Of a DNA stretch of 31,262 nt, positions 7,157 to 16,686 are shown in pieces. How positions within the stretch are numbered: the first letter of the stretch is position 1; every line of letters starts with the position of its first letter. Made by a program: the position numbers and the translations under genes. The notes under the pieces were generated by a model. The model saw only the letters and a program-made list of their open reading frames with translations, had not been told where the DNA came from and made no database searches. The DNA is from an uncultured Sphingobacteriales bacterium (GTDB lineage: Bacteria > Bacteroidota > Bacteroidia > Chitinophagales > Chitinophagaceae), in the NCBI GenBank assembly GCA_937991535.1, contig CALKHN010000114.1:1-31262 (forward strand), given 5' to 3'.

Positions 7157-9016
7157 TTATTCCTCCGGTATAGCCGTTAATGGCGGCACATTATTCTGAA
7201 AGCCATCATACCCTTCATTCTGATTTAATATACCTTCCACATTGCTATTTATGGCGCCCTGGGGTATTGGCCAAAGCACATGGTATGGGCTCATGGTGTA
7301 CCTGTCGCCATGATTGGTTACTACCCCTTTATTGTAAAAATTATTCTTTTCCATGATCCTGTCATAAAAGAAATTATCGGTAGAGAAATTCTGCAGGTTG
7401 TATGTTTTGCCATTGTAAGCCGTTTTTCCTGTTTGGGCAAACAAATAGGATATACGGGTAAGCTCAACCTTGCGTGGTTCTTCGTAATACAATTCCCTGC
7501 CACGTTCATCGAGGATAGTGCCGATATTTACATCCGCCGCTGTTATGGGCGCAGCGCCTGCACGAACTCTTATTTTATTGATGTCTTCCGCAGCAAGGTC
7601 GTTTTGACCTTTCCAGAAATACGCTTCTGCCCTGAGCAAATAGGTTTCTGCCAGGCGAAATACATACCAGTCGGTATGCCCGCCGCTGGGCGTTGCGTTT
7701 TCAATGTCCGGAATGTACAATTTATAATGTGGCCAGTCGAACCAGCTTCTGATGGTATCGGCGCAAAGAATACCACCTGAAGAATTGTAAAGCTGCAATG
7801 GTTTTCCGTAATAAGGATCGGGGGGATTCATGGTTTTTAATGCGGGGTTGTTGTATACCAGGTCTTCCATCCGCATCCAGTTGCCCGGCGCGTGCCGCAG
7901 ATCGTTGGGATCATCCCATAAGGTATGAGTGCTGTACCAGGTGGCACGGCAACGGCCTATAGCCCTGCCAAAGTTGGTGGCCTGGTCAAAGTCAATAGCT
8001 GGATTGTTCTTCTTTAATGCATCGGTTGTTCCCCTGTTGCCGGCGGGTGTAATTATATTATTGGAGAACCAGTAAGGCACTGCCTGCCGCATGGTGGAAC
8101 CGCCACCGCCGAAATCGCCATTGTCTTTGTACCCGTCCCTGTCTATCACCAGCATTAAGGCTTCGGTGTTCTCGGCCCTTGCTTTATTGAGCGGGCGGTG
8201 CAAATCCCATATAACATTTTTAGAAGCATCAGCCTTATCAACGCCAAACCGTTGGGTCATTAAAGCATGTACACCCCCGTCAATAACGCGACTCGCAGAA
8301 GCAATGGCGTCATCGAAGTTGCCCAAAGCAAGGTTCACTTTGGTAAGCAAATGGCTTACGGCGCCTTTTGTAACTTCCCCTCCACTTGTTTTTGCAGGAA
8401 CCCATTGTTCCGCGAATTCCAGGTCCTGCTTTATTTTTTGAAGGATCACTTCCCGTTTAACCGAGTAAAAATCAAGCCTGGGTGCTGTTACTTCCTTCAT
8501 TACCGTGGGAATATCGCCAAATTCATTGGTGAGCATATAATACCTGTAAGCGCGGTGAAAATAAGCCGCTCCCAGTACCGCGTTTTTTTCTTCTTCCGAC
8601 TTCCATTTCGGCTGATCAATATAAGAGATCGCCGTGTTGGCGTACTTAATGCCCTTATAGCCCTCGTACCAATACCAGCCAATCCGGTTAAAGTCAACAT
8701 GGTTTAACTGCGCTGTGGGTGTGATCTGCAGATTCAGGTCCTGCGCCGGTCCCGATTTATCTGTTGTACCTTCAATAGCCATCTCCGAAAAAATCAATTG
8801 CGTAATAATCGGAGCGCCGTCTCCAAAAAATTCATAGCGCATATTGCGTTCGCAGGCAACCAAAACACTTTTTAATCCTTCCGGTGTATTAAACGTATTT
8901 TCAGGCGTATAAAAGGATAATGGTTCCGGTGTTAAAAAGTCTTTCTTGCATGAACCCGTCAATGCAATGATTGCAATTGCCATTATGGATAATGCAGGTT
9001 TATATATTATTTTCAT
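7157..9016 (-). CDS. SusD/RagB-type outer-membrane glycan-binding lipoprotein
   Basis: SusD-type proteins sit on the cell surface and cap the SusC channel, holding oligosaccharide for import. This one has 619 residues, a lipoprotein signal peptide with lipobox LTGSC (Cys 23), the usual N-terminal helix region (TPENTFNTPEGLKSVLVAC), a TPR-like region with AAYFHRAYRYYMLTNEFGDIP, and the C-terminal RLAETYLLRAEAYFWKG followed by ERGRELYYEEPRKVELTR, the hallmark end of RagB/SusD. It starts 57 bp after the susC stop and is clearly co-transcribed with it. It ends the long minus-strand run, facing the BNR_4 gene. The substrate cannot be read from the sequence. Confidence 0.96.
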   Translation of the reverse strand: MKIIYKPALSIMAIAIIALTGSCKKDFLTPEPLSFYTPENTFNTPEGLKSVLVACERNMRYEFFGDGAPIITQLIFSEMAIEGTTDKSGPAQDLNLQITPTAQLNHVDFNRIGWYWYEGYKGIKYANTAISYIDQPKWKSEEEKNAVLGAAYFHRAYRYYMLTNEFGDIPTVMKEVTAPRLDFYSVKREVILQKIKQDLEFAEQWVPAKTSGGEVTKGAVSHLLTKVNLALGNFDDAIASASRVIDGGVHALMTQRFGVDKADASKNVIWDLHRPLNKARAENTEALMLVIDRDGYKDNGDFGGGGSTMRQAVPYWFSNNIITPAGNRGTTDALKKNNPAIDFDQATNFGRAIGRCRATWYSTHTLWDDPNDLRHAPGNWMRMEDLVYNNPALKTMNPPDPYYGKPLQLYNSSGGILCADTIRSWFDWPHYKLYIPDIENATPSGGHTDWYVFRLAETYLLRAEAYFWKGQNDLAAEDINKIRVRAGAAPITAADVNIGTILDERGRELYYEEPRKVELTRISYLFAQTGKTAYNGKTYNLQNFSTDNFFYDRIMEKNNFYNKGVVTNHGDRYTMSPYHVLWPIPQGAINSNVEGILNQNEGYDGFQNNVPPLTAIPEE

Positions 9017-9073
9017 TTTCTGATATTTATGTAGTGATTGGATATTGTACTCAAGGTTACTTTACGAAATGTT

Positions 9074-12000
9074 TTATAAAGTAAAGTTCAAGCCCAATGT
9101 GTATATCCTTGGTGTGGGTCCATTGTTTTCCGGATCCCAGTAGGTCCATTGCTGTGCATAGACCCCTGCATTTTTTATGGTGAAAAAGAATTTCAGATCC
9201 TGCGTACTTATTCTTTTCAGCAGATTTTGAGGAACTGAATAAGCGAGTGCCACATTGTCTAACCGGATGAATGATTTTTTACGGTACACGCTGTAACTCG
9301 CGCTACCATCGTTTGAAGCCAGCCGGGCGTAATCGTCTGTGGGATTTTCAGGCGTCCAGAACGGGAAGGCATAGGAGTTCACACGGTCGGGGAATGCATT
9401 GCTCCTGTTCTTTGCCTGGTTATAAGTGGCCATGTGACCCCAGTACGAATACATCATGAATGAAAAACTAAAGTTCTCAAAGAAGGTGAATTCATTGCGC
9501 AGTGTCCAGCGGAAACGGGGTTGGGTATAGCCCAGGAACTCCCGGTCAGCGTCGGTATACTTACCGTCAGCGTTTACATCTTTTACTTTAAAATCGCCGG
9601 GGTAAACACCGTATGTACGTGCCTGGTCGTATTCATCCGTTTGCCAGATGCCCAATGCGTTTTGATCCCATACAACGTCTAAAGGTTGTCCAATAAACCA
9701 TTTATTAGCTTTGTCATCCGATTCTTTCTCCCCTATCACATTTCCATTCGCGTCTTTTATATCTGTTTTAGAGCCATAGAGATGCACAATTTTGTTACGG
9801 TTCAAAGAAAAGTTCAATGAGGTGTTCCAGGTAAAATTATTCCTCTGGATGTTTCTTGAATTGAGGCCTATTTCTATTCCTTTGTTATCAACCTGACCGA
9901 GGTTATCCCACACAAAACTAAATCCCAGGATATCGGGCAAGGTGCGTTTAACCAGCAGGTCATTTGTTTTGCTCTTGTACACATCAATGCTACCATCTAT
10001 CCTGTTGCTGAGCAGGGCGAAATCGAGTCCCACATTAAAAGCGGTAGTGGTTTCCCATTTCAGTAATTTGTTCTGCATATTGTTCACATACAATTGCGAT
10101 ACCTGCTGGATACTTCCGTTAGGCAGTACATGCAAATATTTCCCGGTTTGTAAATCAGACAATGCAACATATCGCCCAATGTCCCTGTTGCCATTGAGCC
10201 CGTAGCTTACTCTTAGTTTGCCATAGTTCAGCCATCCCGATTTCAGGAAAGGTTCATCGCTGAAAACCCAGCCTATGGCTGCTGATGGGAAAGTGGCTCT
10301 TGGATTGCTTTGCCCAAACGCGGAGTAGCCATCACGCCTTGCTGTTAAAGTAAGCATGTAGCGGTCTTTATACGAGTAAAACAGGCGGGCCATTAATGCA
10401 TCCGCTGTGCTCACCTCATCTCCATACTGGGTGCCATCGCCTTCATCGCTATAAACGCAGGTATTACAGGGAACGGTAATGGTTGCGGCTCCCATATTGT
10501 GGTAACCCAGTACATCACTTGGCTGAAAACCTGTACCCACCACTTTATTACGCCATACCCTGTATTTTTCCGCATTGGCCAGTAAGGTTACATCTACATG
10601 ATGATCCCTGCCAATATTTTTACTCCATGTTAACAGGTTATCTACCTGCCACTGGTAAATATTCCGGTTTTCCCTGGTGGCTATACCGCCAACATTGGTC
10701 CAGTCCTGGTATTTTGAAGATTGCCCGTTGAAATAATTGTACCACTCAAACCGGGGTGTAAAATTTACCTGGTATTTTATATCAAATGGCAAAGAAACCT
10801 TTGCGTAAATGCTGGAATTGAGGGTATAATATTTTTTCAGGCGGTCGGTGTATTTTGGAACCGAGAAAGGGTTTCTCCCACCACTGGCTTCATCATTGGG
10901 ATGATAGCGGTAATCTGTTGAATCGTCATTCCAGAAAGAGCCCCAGGGAGAATTGGATGTTATCAACGTCCAGTCTACCGGCACGGCGCTTTCATCGCGT
11001 ACACTAAACTGGGTGTTGGTGCCTACACTTAAAAAATCGGTTACTTTAGCATCTACATTGATGCGGGTGCGCACTACATCATAATCATCACCCACAACAA
11101 CACCTTCGTTTTTCATATAGCCCATAGACCAGTAATAGCTTATCCTGTCCTGCCTGCCGGAAAGGCTTATATTATAGTCCTGGCGCTGACCGTTGCGGAA
11201 CATCATATCGTACCAGTTCAGGGAGCGGCCGGCTTTGTAGTTGGCAATTTCAACCGGTTGCAGGTTTAATCTTTGCAACCAAACGGTAACAGGGTCGGCA
11301 GTAGGATTGGAATTGTCGTAAGCCAGCCAGTCGGCCACAGATATATTTGACGGCAATTCACGGGGGTCATCATACTGGAAGGGTTTTGCTTTCGCAATGT
11401 TCGTACTGTATTGCGCATTTCTTCTCCAGGTATATAGAAATTCCTCCGCGTTGTACACCCTTTCATTAACGCTCATGGTGGCAAGCCCGGTGCTCGCGTT
11501 AAAATTAATAACGGGTTTACCGCTTTTGCCTTTTTTGGTAGTAACCTGGATTACGCCACTTGCCGCTTTTGCGCCATATACTGCCGCAGAGCTTGCGTCT
11601 TTCAATACGTCAATGGTTTCGATATCATTGGGGTTAATGTCGGCCAGAGCACCATAATAAATGATACCGTCTAATACGATAAGCGGACTGGATCCTGCAT
11701 TCAAAGTGTTTTTGCCTCTTACTTCCAGTGATGCGTCTCCCTTTGGTGAGGCGGTAAAGCCGATGTTCAGCCCGGGAATATTTCCGCGCAGGATATCCTG
11801 GATAGATGCAGGCCGTTCATTTTCCAGTTGAGTGGCTTTGACCGACGATACAGCCCCGGTAAGATCTTTCTTTTTGGCCGTACCATAGCCAATCACCACC
11901 ACCTGTTCCAATTGCGAAGCTTCCGCCGCTTCCAGTTCAACGTTAATGGTTGACTGATTTTTTACAGCAATGGTTTGTGGCTGGAAACCCACAGATGAAA

Positions 12001-12235
12001 ATATAAGGTTTCCCAAGGCGGGTACTCCGGTTAAACGGAATCGGCCTTCATCATTGGTGGTAGTACCATTGGTGGTGCCTTCCACGGTAACCGATATTCC
12101 CGAAATACCATTGGGGCGGTCGGCCGTGGTTACCCTGCCCTGTACCGTAATATTTTGCGCCAGGGTAGTTTGCCACTGGCAAAGCAGGAGGATGCATAAA
12201 AGCACCGGTAGCCTGCGAAGTTTTCTCTCCTTCAT
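9074..12235 (-). CDS. SusC/RagA-type TonB-dependent outer-membrane receptor
   Basis: This 1053-residue protein forms the TonB-driven import channel paired with SusD. Order of parts: Sec signal peptide to about residue 26, a carboxypeptidase-regulatory-like domain (VQGRVTTADRPNGISGISV onward, about 30-115), the plug with VVVIGYGTAKKKDLTGAVSS and the 'LDGIIYYGALADINPNDIET' stretch typical of the family, and a large beta-barrel ending in RIYTLGLNFTL. No extra N-terminal STN domain is visible and there is no sigma/anti-sigma (FecI/FecR) pair nearby, so control probably does not run through such a pair. A roughly 490 bp spacer upstream suggests its own promoter, though it may also be read through from the SDR gene. 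Confidence 0.97.
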   Translation of the reverse strand: MKERKLRRLPVLLCILLLCQWQTTLAQNITVQGRVTTADRPNGISGISVTVEGTTNGTTTNDEGRFRLTGVPALGNLIFSSVGFQPQTIAVKNQSTINVELEAAEASQLEQVVVIGYGTAKKKDLTGAVSSVKATQLENERPASIQDILRGNIPGLNIGFTASPKGDASLEVRGKNTLNAGSSPLIVLDGIIYYGALADINPNDIETIDVLKDASSAAVYGAKAASGVIQVTTKKGKSGKPVINFNASTGLATMSVNERVYNAEEFLYTWRRNAQYSTNIAKAKPFQYDDPRELPSNISVADWLAYDNSNPTADPVTVWLQRLNLQPVEIANYKAGRSLNWYDMMFRNGQRQDYNISLSGRQDRISYYWSMGYMKNEGVVVGDDYDVVRTRINVDAKVTDFLSVGTNTQFSVRDESAVPVDWTLITSNSPWGSFWNDDSTDYRYHPNDEASGGRNPFSVPKYTDRLKKYYTLNSSIYAKVSLPFDIKYQVNFTPRFEWYNYFNGQSSKYQDWTNVGGIATRENRNIYQWQVDNLLTWSKNIGRDHHVDVTLLANAEKYRVWRNKVVGTGFQPSDVLGYHNMGAATITVPCNTCVYSDEGDGTQYGDEVSTADALMARLFYSYKDRYMLTLTARRDGYSAFGQSNPRATFPSAAIGWVFSDEPFLKSGWLNYGKLRVSYGLNGNRDIGRYVALSDLQTGKYLHVLPNGSIQQVSQLYVNNMQNKLLKWETTTAFNVGLDFALLSNRIDGSIDVYKSKTNDLLVKRTLPDILGFSFVWDNLGQVDNKGIEIGLNSRNIQRNNFTWNTSLNFSLNRNKIVHLYGSKTDIKDANGNVIGEKESDDKANKWFIGQPLDVVWDQNALGIWQTDEYDQARTYGVYPGDFKVKDVNADGKYTDADREFLGYTQPRFRWTLRNEFTFFENFSFSFMMYSYWGHMATYNQAKNRSNAFPDRVNSYAFPFWTPENPTDDYARLASNDGSASYSVYRKKSFIRLDNVALAYSVPQNLLKRISTQDLKFFFTIKNAGVYAQQWTYWDPENNGPTPRIYTLGLNFTL

Positions 12236-12365
12236 AATAGCAAGTTTTGTTGGTTATTAAATAATCAGCTTTAGTTTGGCGCTTTTTGCAGTTAACTCTG
12301 TTTCTATTGTTTTTATCCGGATGAATATGTATTTTATTATGGTACTACTTTCTCTGCAACCAGAA

Positions 12366-12560
12366 TCAATTTCAAATCCGAAGGTTTTAATTCTGAAATC
12401 CGAAAGAATGCAACGACTAAACAAAAAAACTAAAAATCATAAACTCCAATTCCGAAATCCGAAGCCGGATGCAACCATAAACCATAAACGATAAATCCCA
12501 AATAATAAAGCGATAAGCTCAGTTTGAAACGGATATTTCCTGTACCCTGTAACCTGCAAC
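12366..12560 (+). repeat. Long inverted repeat, copy 1
   Basis: This A-rich stretch matches the reverse complement of 20461-20665 over its length with scattered mismatches and small indels. Shared blocks include ACTAAAAATCATAAACTC, ATTCCGAAATCCGAAGCCGG, CGATAAGCTCAG and TACCCTG. The two copies face each other about 7.9 kb apart and enclose the SDR-to-lacI segment. No ORF of substance lies inside. Confidence 0.85.
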
Positions 12561-12633
12561 TAACCCAAAGCTCGAAGGCCACCGCCCAAAGCTGAATCTG
12601 AAAGCTGATCGCCGGCAGCCTTTGGATTCATCG

Positions 12634-12666
12634 GCGGTCTGACGCTCCTTTGTCGGTACCGACCGC
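12634..12666. repeat. REP-like stem element, copy 1
   Basis: Ends GCGGTC (12634-12639) and GACCGC (12661-12666) are complementary; the inside (TGACGCTCCTTTGTCGGTAC) resembles that of the second copy at 17671-17704. Both lie in spacers of the minus-strand gene run. Confidence 0.65.
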
Positions 12667-12728
12667 TGATACCTGACGGCTGAAAGCTGATAGCTCACGG
12701 CTGAAAGCTGATAGCTGACAACCAATCG

Positions 12729-13493
12729 CTAAAACCCAATAGCGTTACCCCCGTCAACAGGCAGCACGATGCCGGTGATATAACCTGCCGCGTCGGATGA
12801 TAAATACACAGCCGCATGCGCTATATCTTCCGGTGTTCCCAATTTGCCCATTGGTGTACGCGATAATACCCGTTGCTTTCTTTCTTTATCGCCATTGAGC
12901 GCTTTCGACGACATGTCTGTTTCTATAAAACCCGGCGCTATACAATTTACTCTTATCCCTAACGGAGACAGCTCTACGGCCAAGCCGCGTGTCATTCCTT
13001 CTACTGCCGATTTTGATGCCGTATAAGCGATTACTTTAGGTATGCCATATTGTGATGCCATGGAACTCACCATAATGATCACACCGCTCCTGCGCGTCAC
13101 CATTTTTTTGGCGCACTCCCGGCTTACTGCAAATACGGCCTGCTGGTTAACCCTGATCACTTCTTCATACGCTTCATCACTTACTTCAAGTGCATCTTTT
13201 TTTAAATGGATGCCGGCATTGTTTACCAGTATATCAATAACACCATGGTCTTTTTCTACGGTTGATACAAATGCGCCGATCCGGTCTAAATCTTTAAGAT
13301 CAAAAATCAGCCCTGTACATTTTTCTCCAAGATCCTTACATGCTTTGTTCATGTGTTCTTTATTCCTGCCTGTAATGATCACTTCGGCGCCGTATTCAAT
13401 AAATGCCTTTGCAATGGAAAATCCGAGGCCTCTGCTGCCGCCGGTGATCAATGCTCTTTTGCCGGCCAGATTAAACATATTGGTTGTCATCAT
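12729..13493 (-). CDS. SDR-family dehydrogenase, KduD/gluconate 5-dehydrogenase-like
   Basis: A classical short-chain dehydrogenase of 254 residues acting in the cytoplasm on a sugar or sugar-acid alcohol with NAD(P). Motifs: TGGSRGLG at 17-24 (nucleotide binding), NNAG at 91-94, catalytic Ser 143/144, and YTASK with Tyr157 and Lys161; PGFIETDM follows and the end VDGGNAIGF is typical. Overall it reads most like KduD (2-dehydro-3-deoxy-gluconate dehydrogenase) or gluconate 5-dehydrogenase; these are hard to tell apart by eye. With uxuA nearby, a role in reaching 2-keto-3-deoxy-gluconate is a reasonable guess. ATGs at residues 1, 2 and 6 are all possible starts. Confidence 0.88.
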   Translation of the reverse strand: MMTTNMFNLAGKRALITGGSRGLGFSIAKAFIEYGAEVIITGRNKEHMNKACKDLGEKCTGLIFDLKDLDRIGAFVSTVEKDHGVIDILVNNAGIHLKKDALEVSDEAYEEVIRVNQQAVFAVSRECAKKMVTRRSGVIIMVSSMASQYGIPKVIAYTASKSAVEGMTRGLAVELSPLGIRVNCIAPGFIETDMSSKALNGDKERKQRVLSRTPMGKLGTPEDIAHAAVYLSSDAAGYITGIVLPVDGGNAIGF

Positions 13494-13629
13494 AAAAAGT
13501 AGTTAGATCAGTATTATTCATCTTTTACTTATCCTGTTTTTACAGGCAAAGCTCCGCCCCTGGCACGTTAAATTGTTTTTTTCGGGCCATTCTTTAAAGC
13601 TGTTATCGTTTATACCAGGCTAAAAGCAG

Positions 13630-15018
13630 TTAATGTTTCGTTGCTGTTTCCAGTGCTTTCGTTGTAGTGTAATATTTTGCTATCATATTGGGTATTTCCC
13701 ATTCCGGAAGTTTTCCTTCTTTGATGTATTGTAAATACCTTTCCATCACCTGTCCAAAATGTGCTTCATGTCCCACGTCGTATGATGAAGGAATAACCAC
13801 CTTCCACGCCGCTCCCTGCTGCTCAGCTTTTACTCCGGGATATTTTGCAGCCACGGTTGCTATGGCTTCCTCCACTGCCGAACTAAAATCAGCCTTTTGA
13901 CCGGCAGCGGGAAGAATGTATAAAACAGACTTGTAATTTTCTGCTTTGCCCTGCCTTGTTTCCAGGGTGGCTTTGGTTCCCTTTATAATTTCATGATGGG
14001 TATCGCCGCCTTCTGCAGCTTTATAATCCCAACGGGCAATGATCTTAACATGAATGTCTTTTAATGTATAGTTCATTTCGCCATTGGCATGCGTATTTAA
14101 AATAGAATCTTTTACAACATCCGGCCTTAGATATTCGGGGTAAGTATTTTTACCGGTGATGGATGTATATTGCGACAAGGTTAAGGGCGTTGGCCAAACA
14201 CGGGCGCTGTTCATCTGAATATCTTTCGTATAATCCAGCGATACGCCGGGGAAACACTGCCATTGTACCAGGTCAACAAGGTGCGTTCCTACATCGGCTA
14301 TGGCATCGCCCTGCTGCGCCGCATCAAAAAACCATTCCGGTCTTACCAATGGCTTACCCGATACGTTTTTAAAAAAGTAATGCACACTTTCAATCATAAC
14401 AGCCGGATCTTTTTCCGTGCCCTTTTTTAATTCGCCAAACAAACCGGGCAGGTGCATCAGTTCCTGCTGCAGGATATTGGTGATTTCTGAACGTTCAGTC
14501 ATTATATCATAAAGCAGTACTTTCTTCTTTCCTGCTTCTTCAAATGCCTGTACCAGTTTGGTAAAATTAGTACTGTTAATGGCCATGGGCTTATCGGCCA
14601 GCACATTCAGCCCGGCAGCCACAGACCTTTGTATATAATCTGTTTTTAAACGGTTGTTGCCCGACAGCACCACTACATTCCCTTTCTTTTCCTCCAGCAT
14701 TTTTTCAGCGAAATCACTTCCGGTATATACTTCTTCGTTCCAGTGTGTGGGATTATCAGGTCTTTCATTGTACTGGTTAACCAGGCTGAGATAGGATTGC
14801 AGCTCCGGACCTTCGGGCGCATATACGTGTACGGTAGTATCCACGCCGGCATAGCTCACCTTTTGTACCAGTGCGGCATGAAAATGGCCCGGGTCGAGTG
14901 TAATGAGTTTCACCATGCTGCTGTCTTTTGTTTCTTCATTCGTTTTATCGCCGGAAGACCGGCAGGCTGTTGAGCCTATCATTAAGGCCGAAAATAGTAT
15001 GATTGTATATCGTTGCAT
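13630..15018 (-). CDS. Lipoprotein Gfo/Idh-like oxidoreductase with altered dinucleotide motif
   Basis: The preferred ATG at 15018 (M7 of the longer reading, whose first codon is GTG) gives 462 residues starting with a lipoprotein-like signal, MQRYTIILFSALMIGSTAC, Cys 19. The body follows the Gfo/Idh/MocA plan: an N-terminal Rossmann-like part, NVLADKPMA in place of the usual 'EKP' element, and a second domain with ESVHYFFKNVSGKPLVRPEWF and GDAIADVGTHLVDLVQW, the pattern of the group with an oxidoreductase C-terminal domain (PF16490-like). The place of the GxGxxG loop reads LDPGHFHAALVQ, so cofactor binding may differ. It lies between the SDR gene and a second, Tat-exported Gfo/Idh gene. Substrate unknown; a sugar or glycoside is expected. 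Confidence 0.82.
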   Translation of the reverse strand: MQRYTIILFSALMIGSTACRSSGDKTNEETKDSSMVKLITLDPGHFHAALVQKVSYAGVDTTVHVYAPEGPELQSYLSLVNQYNERPDNPTHWNEEVYTGSDFAEKMLEEKKGNVVVLSGNNRLKTDYIQRSVAAGLNVLADKPMAINSTNFTKLVQAFEEAGKKKVLLYDIMTERSEITNILQQELMHLPGLFGELKKGTEKDPAVMIESVHYFFKNVSGKPLVRPEWFFDAAQQGDAIADVGTHLVDLVQWQCFPGVSLDYTKDIQMNSARVWPTPLTLSQYTSITGKNTYPEYLRPDVVKDSILNTHANGEMNYTLKDIHVKIIARWDYKAAEGGDTHHEIIKGTKATLETRQGKAENYKSVLYILPAAGQKADFSSAVEEAIATVAAKYPGVKAEQQGAAWKVVIPSSYDVGHEAHFGQVMERYLQYIKEGKLPEWEIPNMIAKYYTTTKALETATKH

Positions 15019-15030
15019 AGTATAGTTTTG

Positions 15031-15117
15031 ACTCACTCTCTTTCTCTCTCCACGCAGTAGAGAGAGACGGTGCTGTTGAATAATTTCAGGCTATTGGTTC
15101 TTCCACATCATTTTTAG
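15031..15117 (+). repeat. Dispersed ~85 bp repeat, copy 1
   Basis: Begins ACTCACTCTCTTTCTCTCTC and holds CCACGCAGT, GACGGTGCT and GAATAATTTCA in the same order as 17535-17622. It fills most of the spacer between two Gfo/Idh genes. After it comes an A/T-rich degenerate repeat (CAAATTTTCAAATT type) that runs to the stop of the next gene. Confidence 0.8.
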
Positions 15118-15194
15118 AATGTAGCCGACCAGGGCTGTTGTTTTTTCTTGATTTTCACATTTTTAAATTTTCAAATTGCCACATTTTCAAATTG

Positions 15195-16619
15195 TCAAAT
15201 CATCGTTCTTACATTAAATCCCTTTTCAATCTGGTAAGGCCATCTTTGTGAACGCACCAGCATGGCGTTGGCTTCATCGTCATTTTTAAACTTTTCGGTT
15301 ACAGGATCCCAGTATAGTTTCCTGTTCAGCTTCATAGCGCTATGATTGAGCAGGCAAACCGAACATGCCCGGTGCCCTACTTCTATAGGCGCAATATTGG
15401 GAACCCCGGTAATGATGCTGTTCAGCCAGTTGGCATGATGATCTTTGCTATCAATGAGATGGATTTCATTTTCGCCAATTACTGATGTAAGAATTTTGGG
15501 ATCGCTTGCATCCAGCGCCTTTGTATTTTTGCCCTTTGCTACCGGGTCGCTGGCTGTTGCGGAATAACTGCCGCGGGTAACAAATATCCAACCTTCTGTG
15601 CCTATAAATTTCACCCCATTGGGGTATTCATTGCTGGCCAATACTTTTACCCCGTTGGCAAAGAGATTTTCCGTTTTGTAATTGCCGTGCACGTCCCACA
15701 AAGCTTCTTTAGCAGGCCAATCGGATTTGCCTGATATTTCAATGGGTCCTGTATTTTCTGTTCCCATTCCCCAGTTGGCAATGTCGAAATGATGTGCACC
15801 CCAGCCGGTGATCATGCCTGCGCCAAATTGTTCGCAACGCAGCCATCCCGGCCTCGAATAATCTTTTTGCGGGTGTACCAGCTTTTCGGTATAGGGTACC
15901 CATGGGGTGGCGCCCAGCCATTTTTCGTAATTCAGGTTAGGCGGCACCGGCATTTCTTTTTCAATGGTGCTTTCCTCCGGCTTGTCAATGGGAAGTCCTA
16001 CATAAATGGTGTGTAACTTTCCAATCCGTCCATTGCGCACCAGCTCACATGCTTTTTTAAACTGTGGCATAGAACGTTGCTGGCTGCCTATTTGCAATAC
16101 ACAGCCCGATTTGAGCACTTCATCACTCAGTATCCTTCCTTCACTAATGCAGAGCGAAGCGGGTTTCTCCATATATACATGCTTCCCAGCCTGCACAGCC
16201 CGAATAGCAGGGAGCACATGCCAATGGTCTGGCGTGGCAATAATTACTGCATCTATATCCCTGTTGCCTAACAATTCCTCGTAGTGCTCATAGGTTTTTG
16301 TACTGTTGTAGCCCGACTGACCTTTTTTTACGTAATAATCATCTACTAACTTTTTAGTGCTCTGCACCCTGTTGCTATCCAGATCACAAACAGCCAGTAT
16401 CCTTGCGGAATCCTGTTTTATTACACCAGGAATATCCCAGTCACGGGCGATCCTTCCAGTGCCAATAGCGCCAACATTTATTCGGTTGGACGGCGCATAC
16501 TTGCCCAATACCGAAGCAGGCACAATGGAAGGAATAGTGGCCAGCATGGCAGCACCTGCGCTGCCTTTAATGGTATTTTTAATGAAATTTCTCCTGGAGG
16601 ATACTGTTTTTTTGCTCAT
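15195..16619 (-). CDS. Tat-exported Gfo/Idh/MocA-family oxidoreductase
   Basis: 474 residues. It opens with a twin-arginine signal (SSRRNFIKN, Arg 9-10, then a hydrophobic stretch to about residue 36), so it is exported folded, which allows it to carry a bound nicotinamide cofactor. The Rossmann fold shows GAIGTGRIA at 50-58; ATPDHWHV follows at 128-135 and the catalytic-area motif YMEKPAS (Glu151-Lys-Pro153) is intact. The second domain has GAGMITGWGAHHFDIANWGM, typical of secreted Bacteroidota members that act on glycosides or keto-sugars. It lies between the ThuA-like gene and the lipoprotein oxidoreductase, all in one direction. Its stop codon (ATTTGA) lies at the edge of a short A/T repeat. 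Substrate not determinable. Confidence 0.9.
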   Translation of the reverse strand: MSKKTVSSRRNFIKNTIKGSAGAAMLATIPSIVPASVLGKYAPSNRINVGAIGTGRIARDWDIPGVIKQDSARILAVCDLDSNRVQSTKKLVDDYYVKKGQSGYNSTKTYEHYEELLGNRDIDAVIIATPDHWHVLPAIRAVQAGKHVYMEKPASLCISEGRILSDEVLKSGCVLQIGSQQRSMPQFKKACELVRNGRIGKLHTIYVGLPIDKPEESTIEKEMPVPPNLNYEKWLGATPWVPYTEKLVHPQKDYSRPGWLRCEQFGAGMITGWGAHHFDIANWGMGTENTGPIEISGKSDWPAKEALWDVHGNYKTENLFANGVKVLASNEYPNGVKFIGTEGWIFVTRGSYSATASDPVAKGKNTKALDASDPKILTSVIGENEIHLIDSKDHHANWLNSIITGVPNIAPIEVGHRACSVCLLNHSAMKLNRKLYWDPVTEKFKNDDEANAMLVRSQRWPYQIEKGFNVRTMI

Positions 16620-16686
16620 GATAACTGGTTTTATGATAGCGGTTTTTACTGTATTGAAAATATATTGTTTTAACTGTCATTCATCT

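Larger units (their letters stand above)
12236..12728. other. Repeat-filled spacer upstream of susC
   Basis: No real gene. The 120 bp next to susC should hold its promoter; I see no clear TTTG/TAnnTTTG pair. The rest is repeat: copy 1 of the long inverted repeat (about 12366-12560), a REP-like stem (12634-12666), and a degenerate GCTGAAA/GCTGATA repeat (about 12660-12722). An ORF across the last part encodes only the low-complexity string YQLSAVSYQLSAV. Confidence 0.7.

Noticed and set aside
8091..8707. Two plus-strand ORFs of 116 and 146 residues
   Set aside because: Both are antisense to susD and show no recognisable features.
12519..12725. 68-residue ORF with YQLSAVSYQLSAV
   Set aside because: It is a translation of a 7-bp-type spacer repeat, with no start context or conserved domain.
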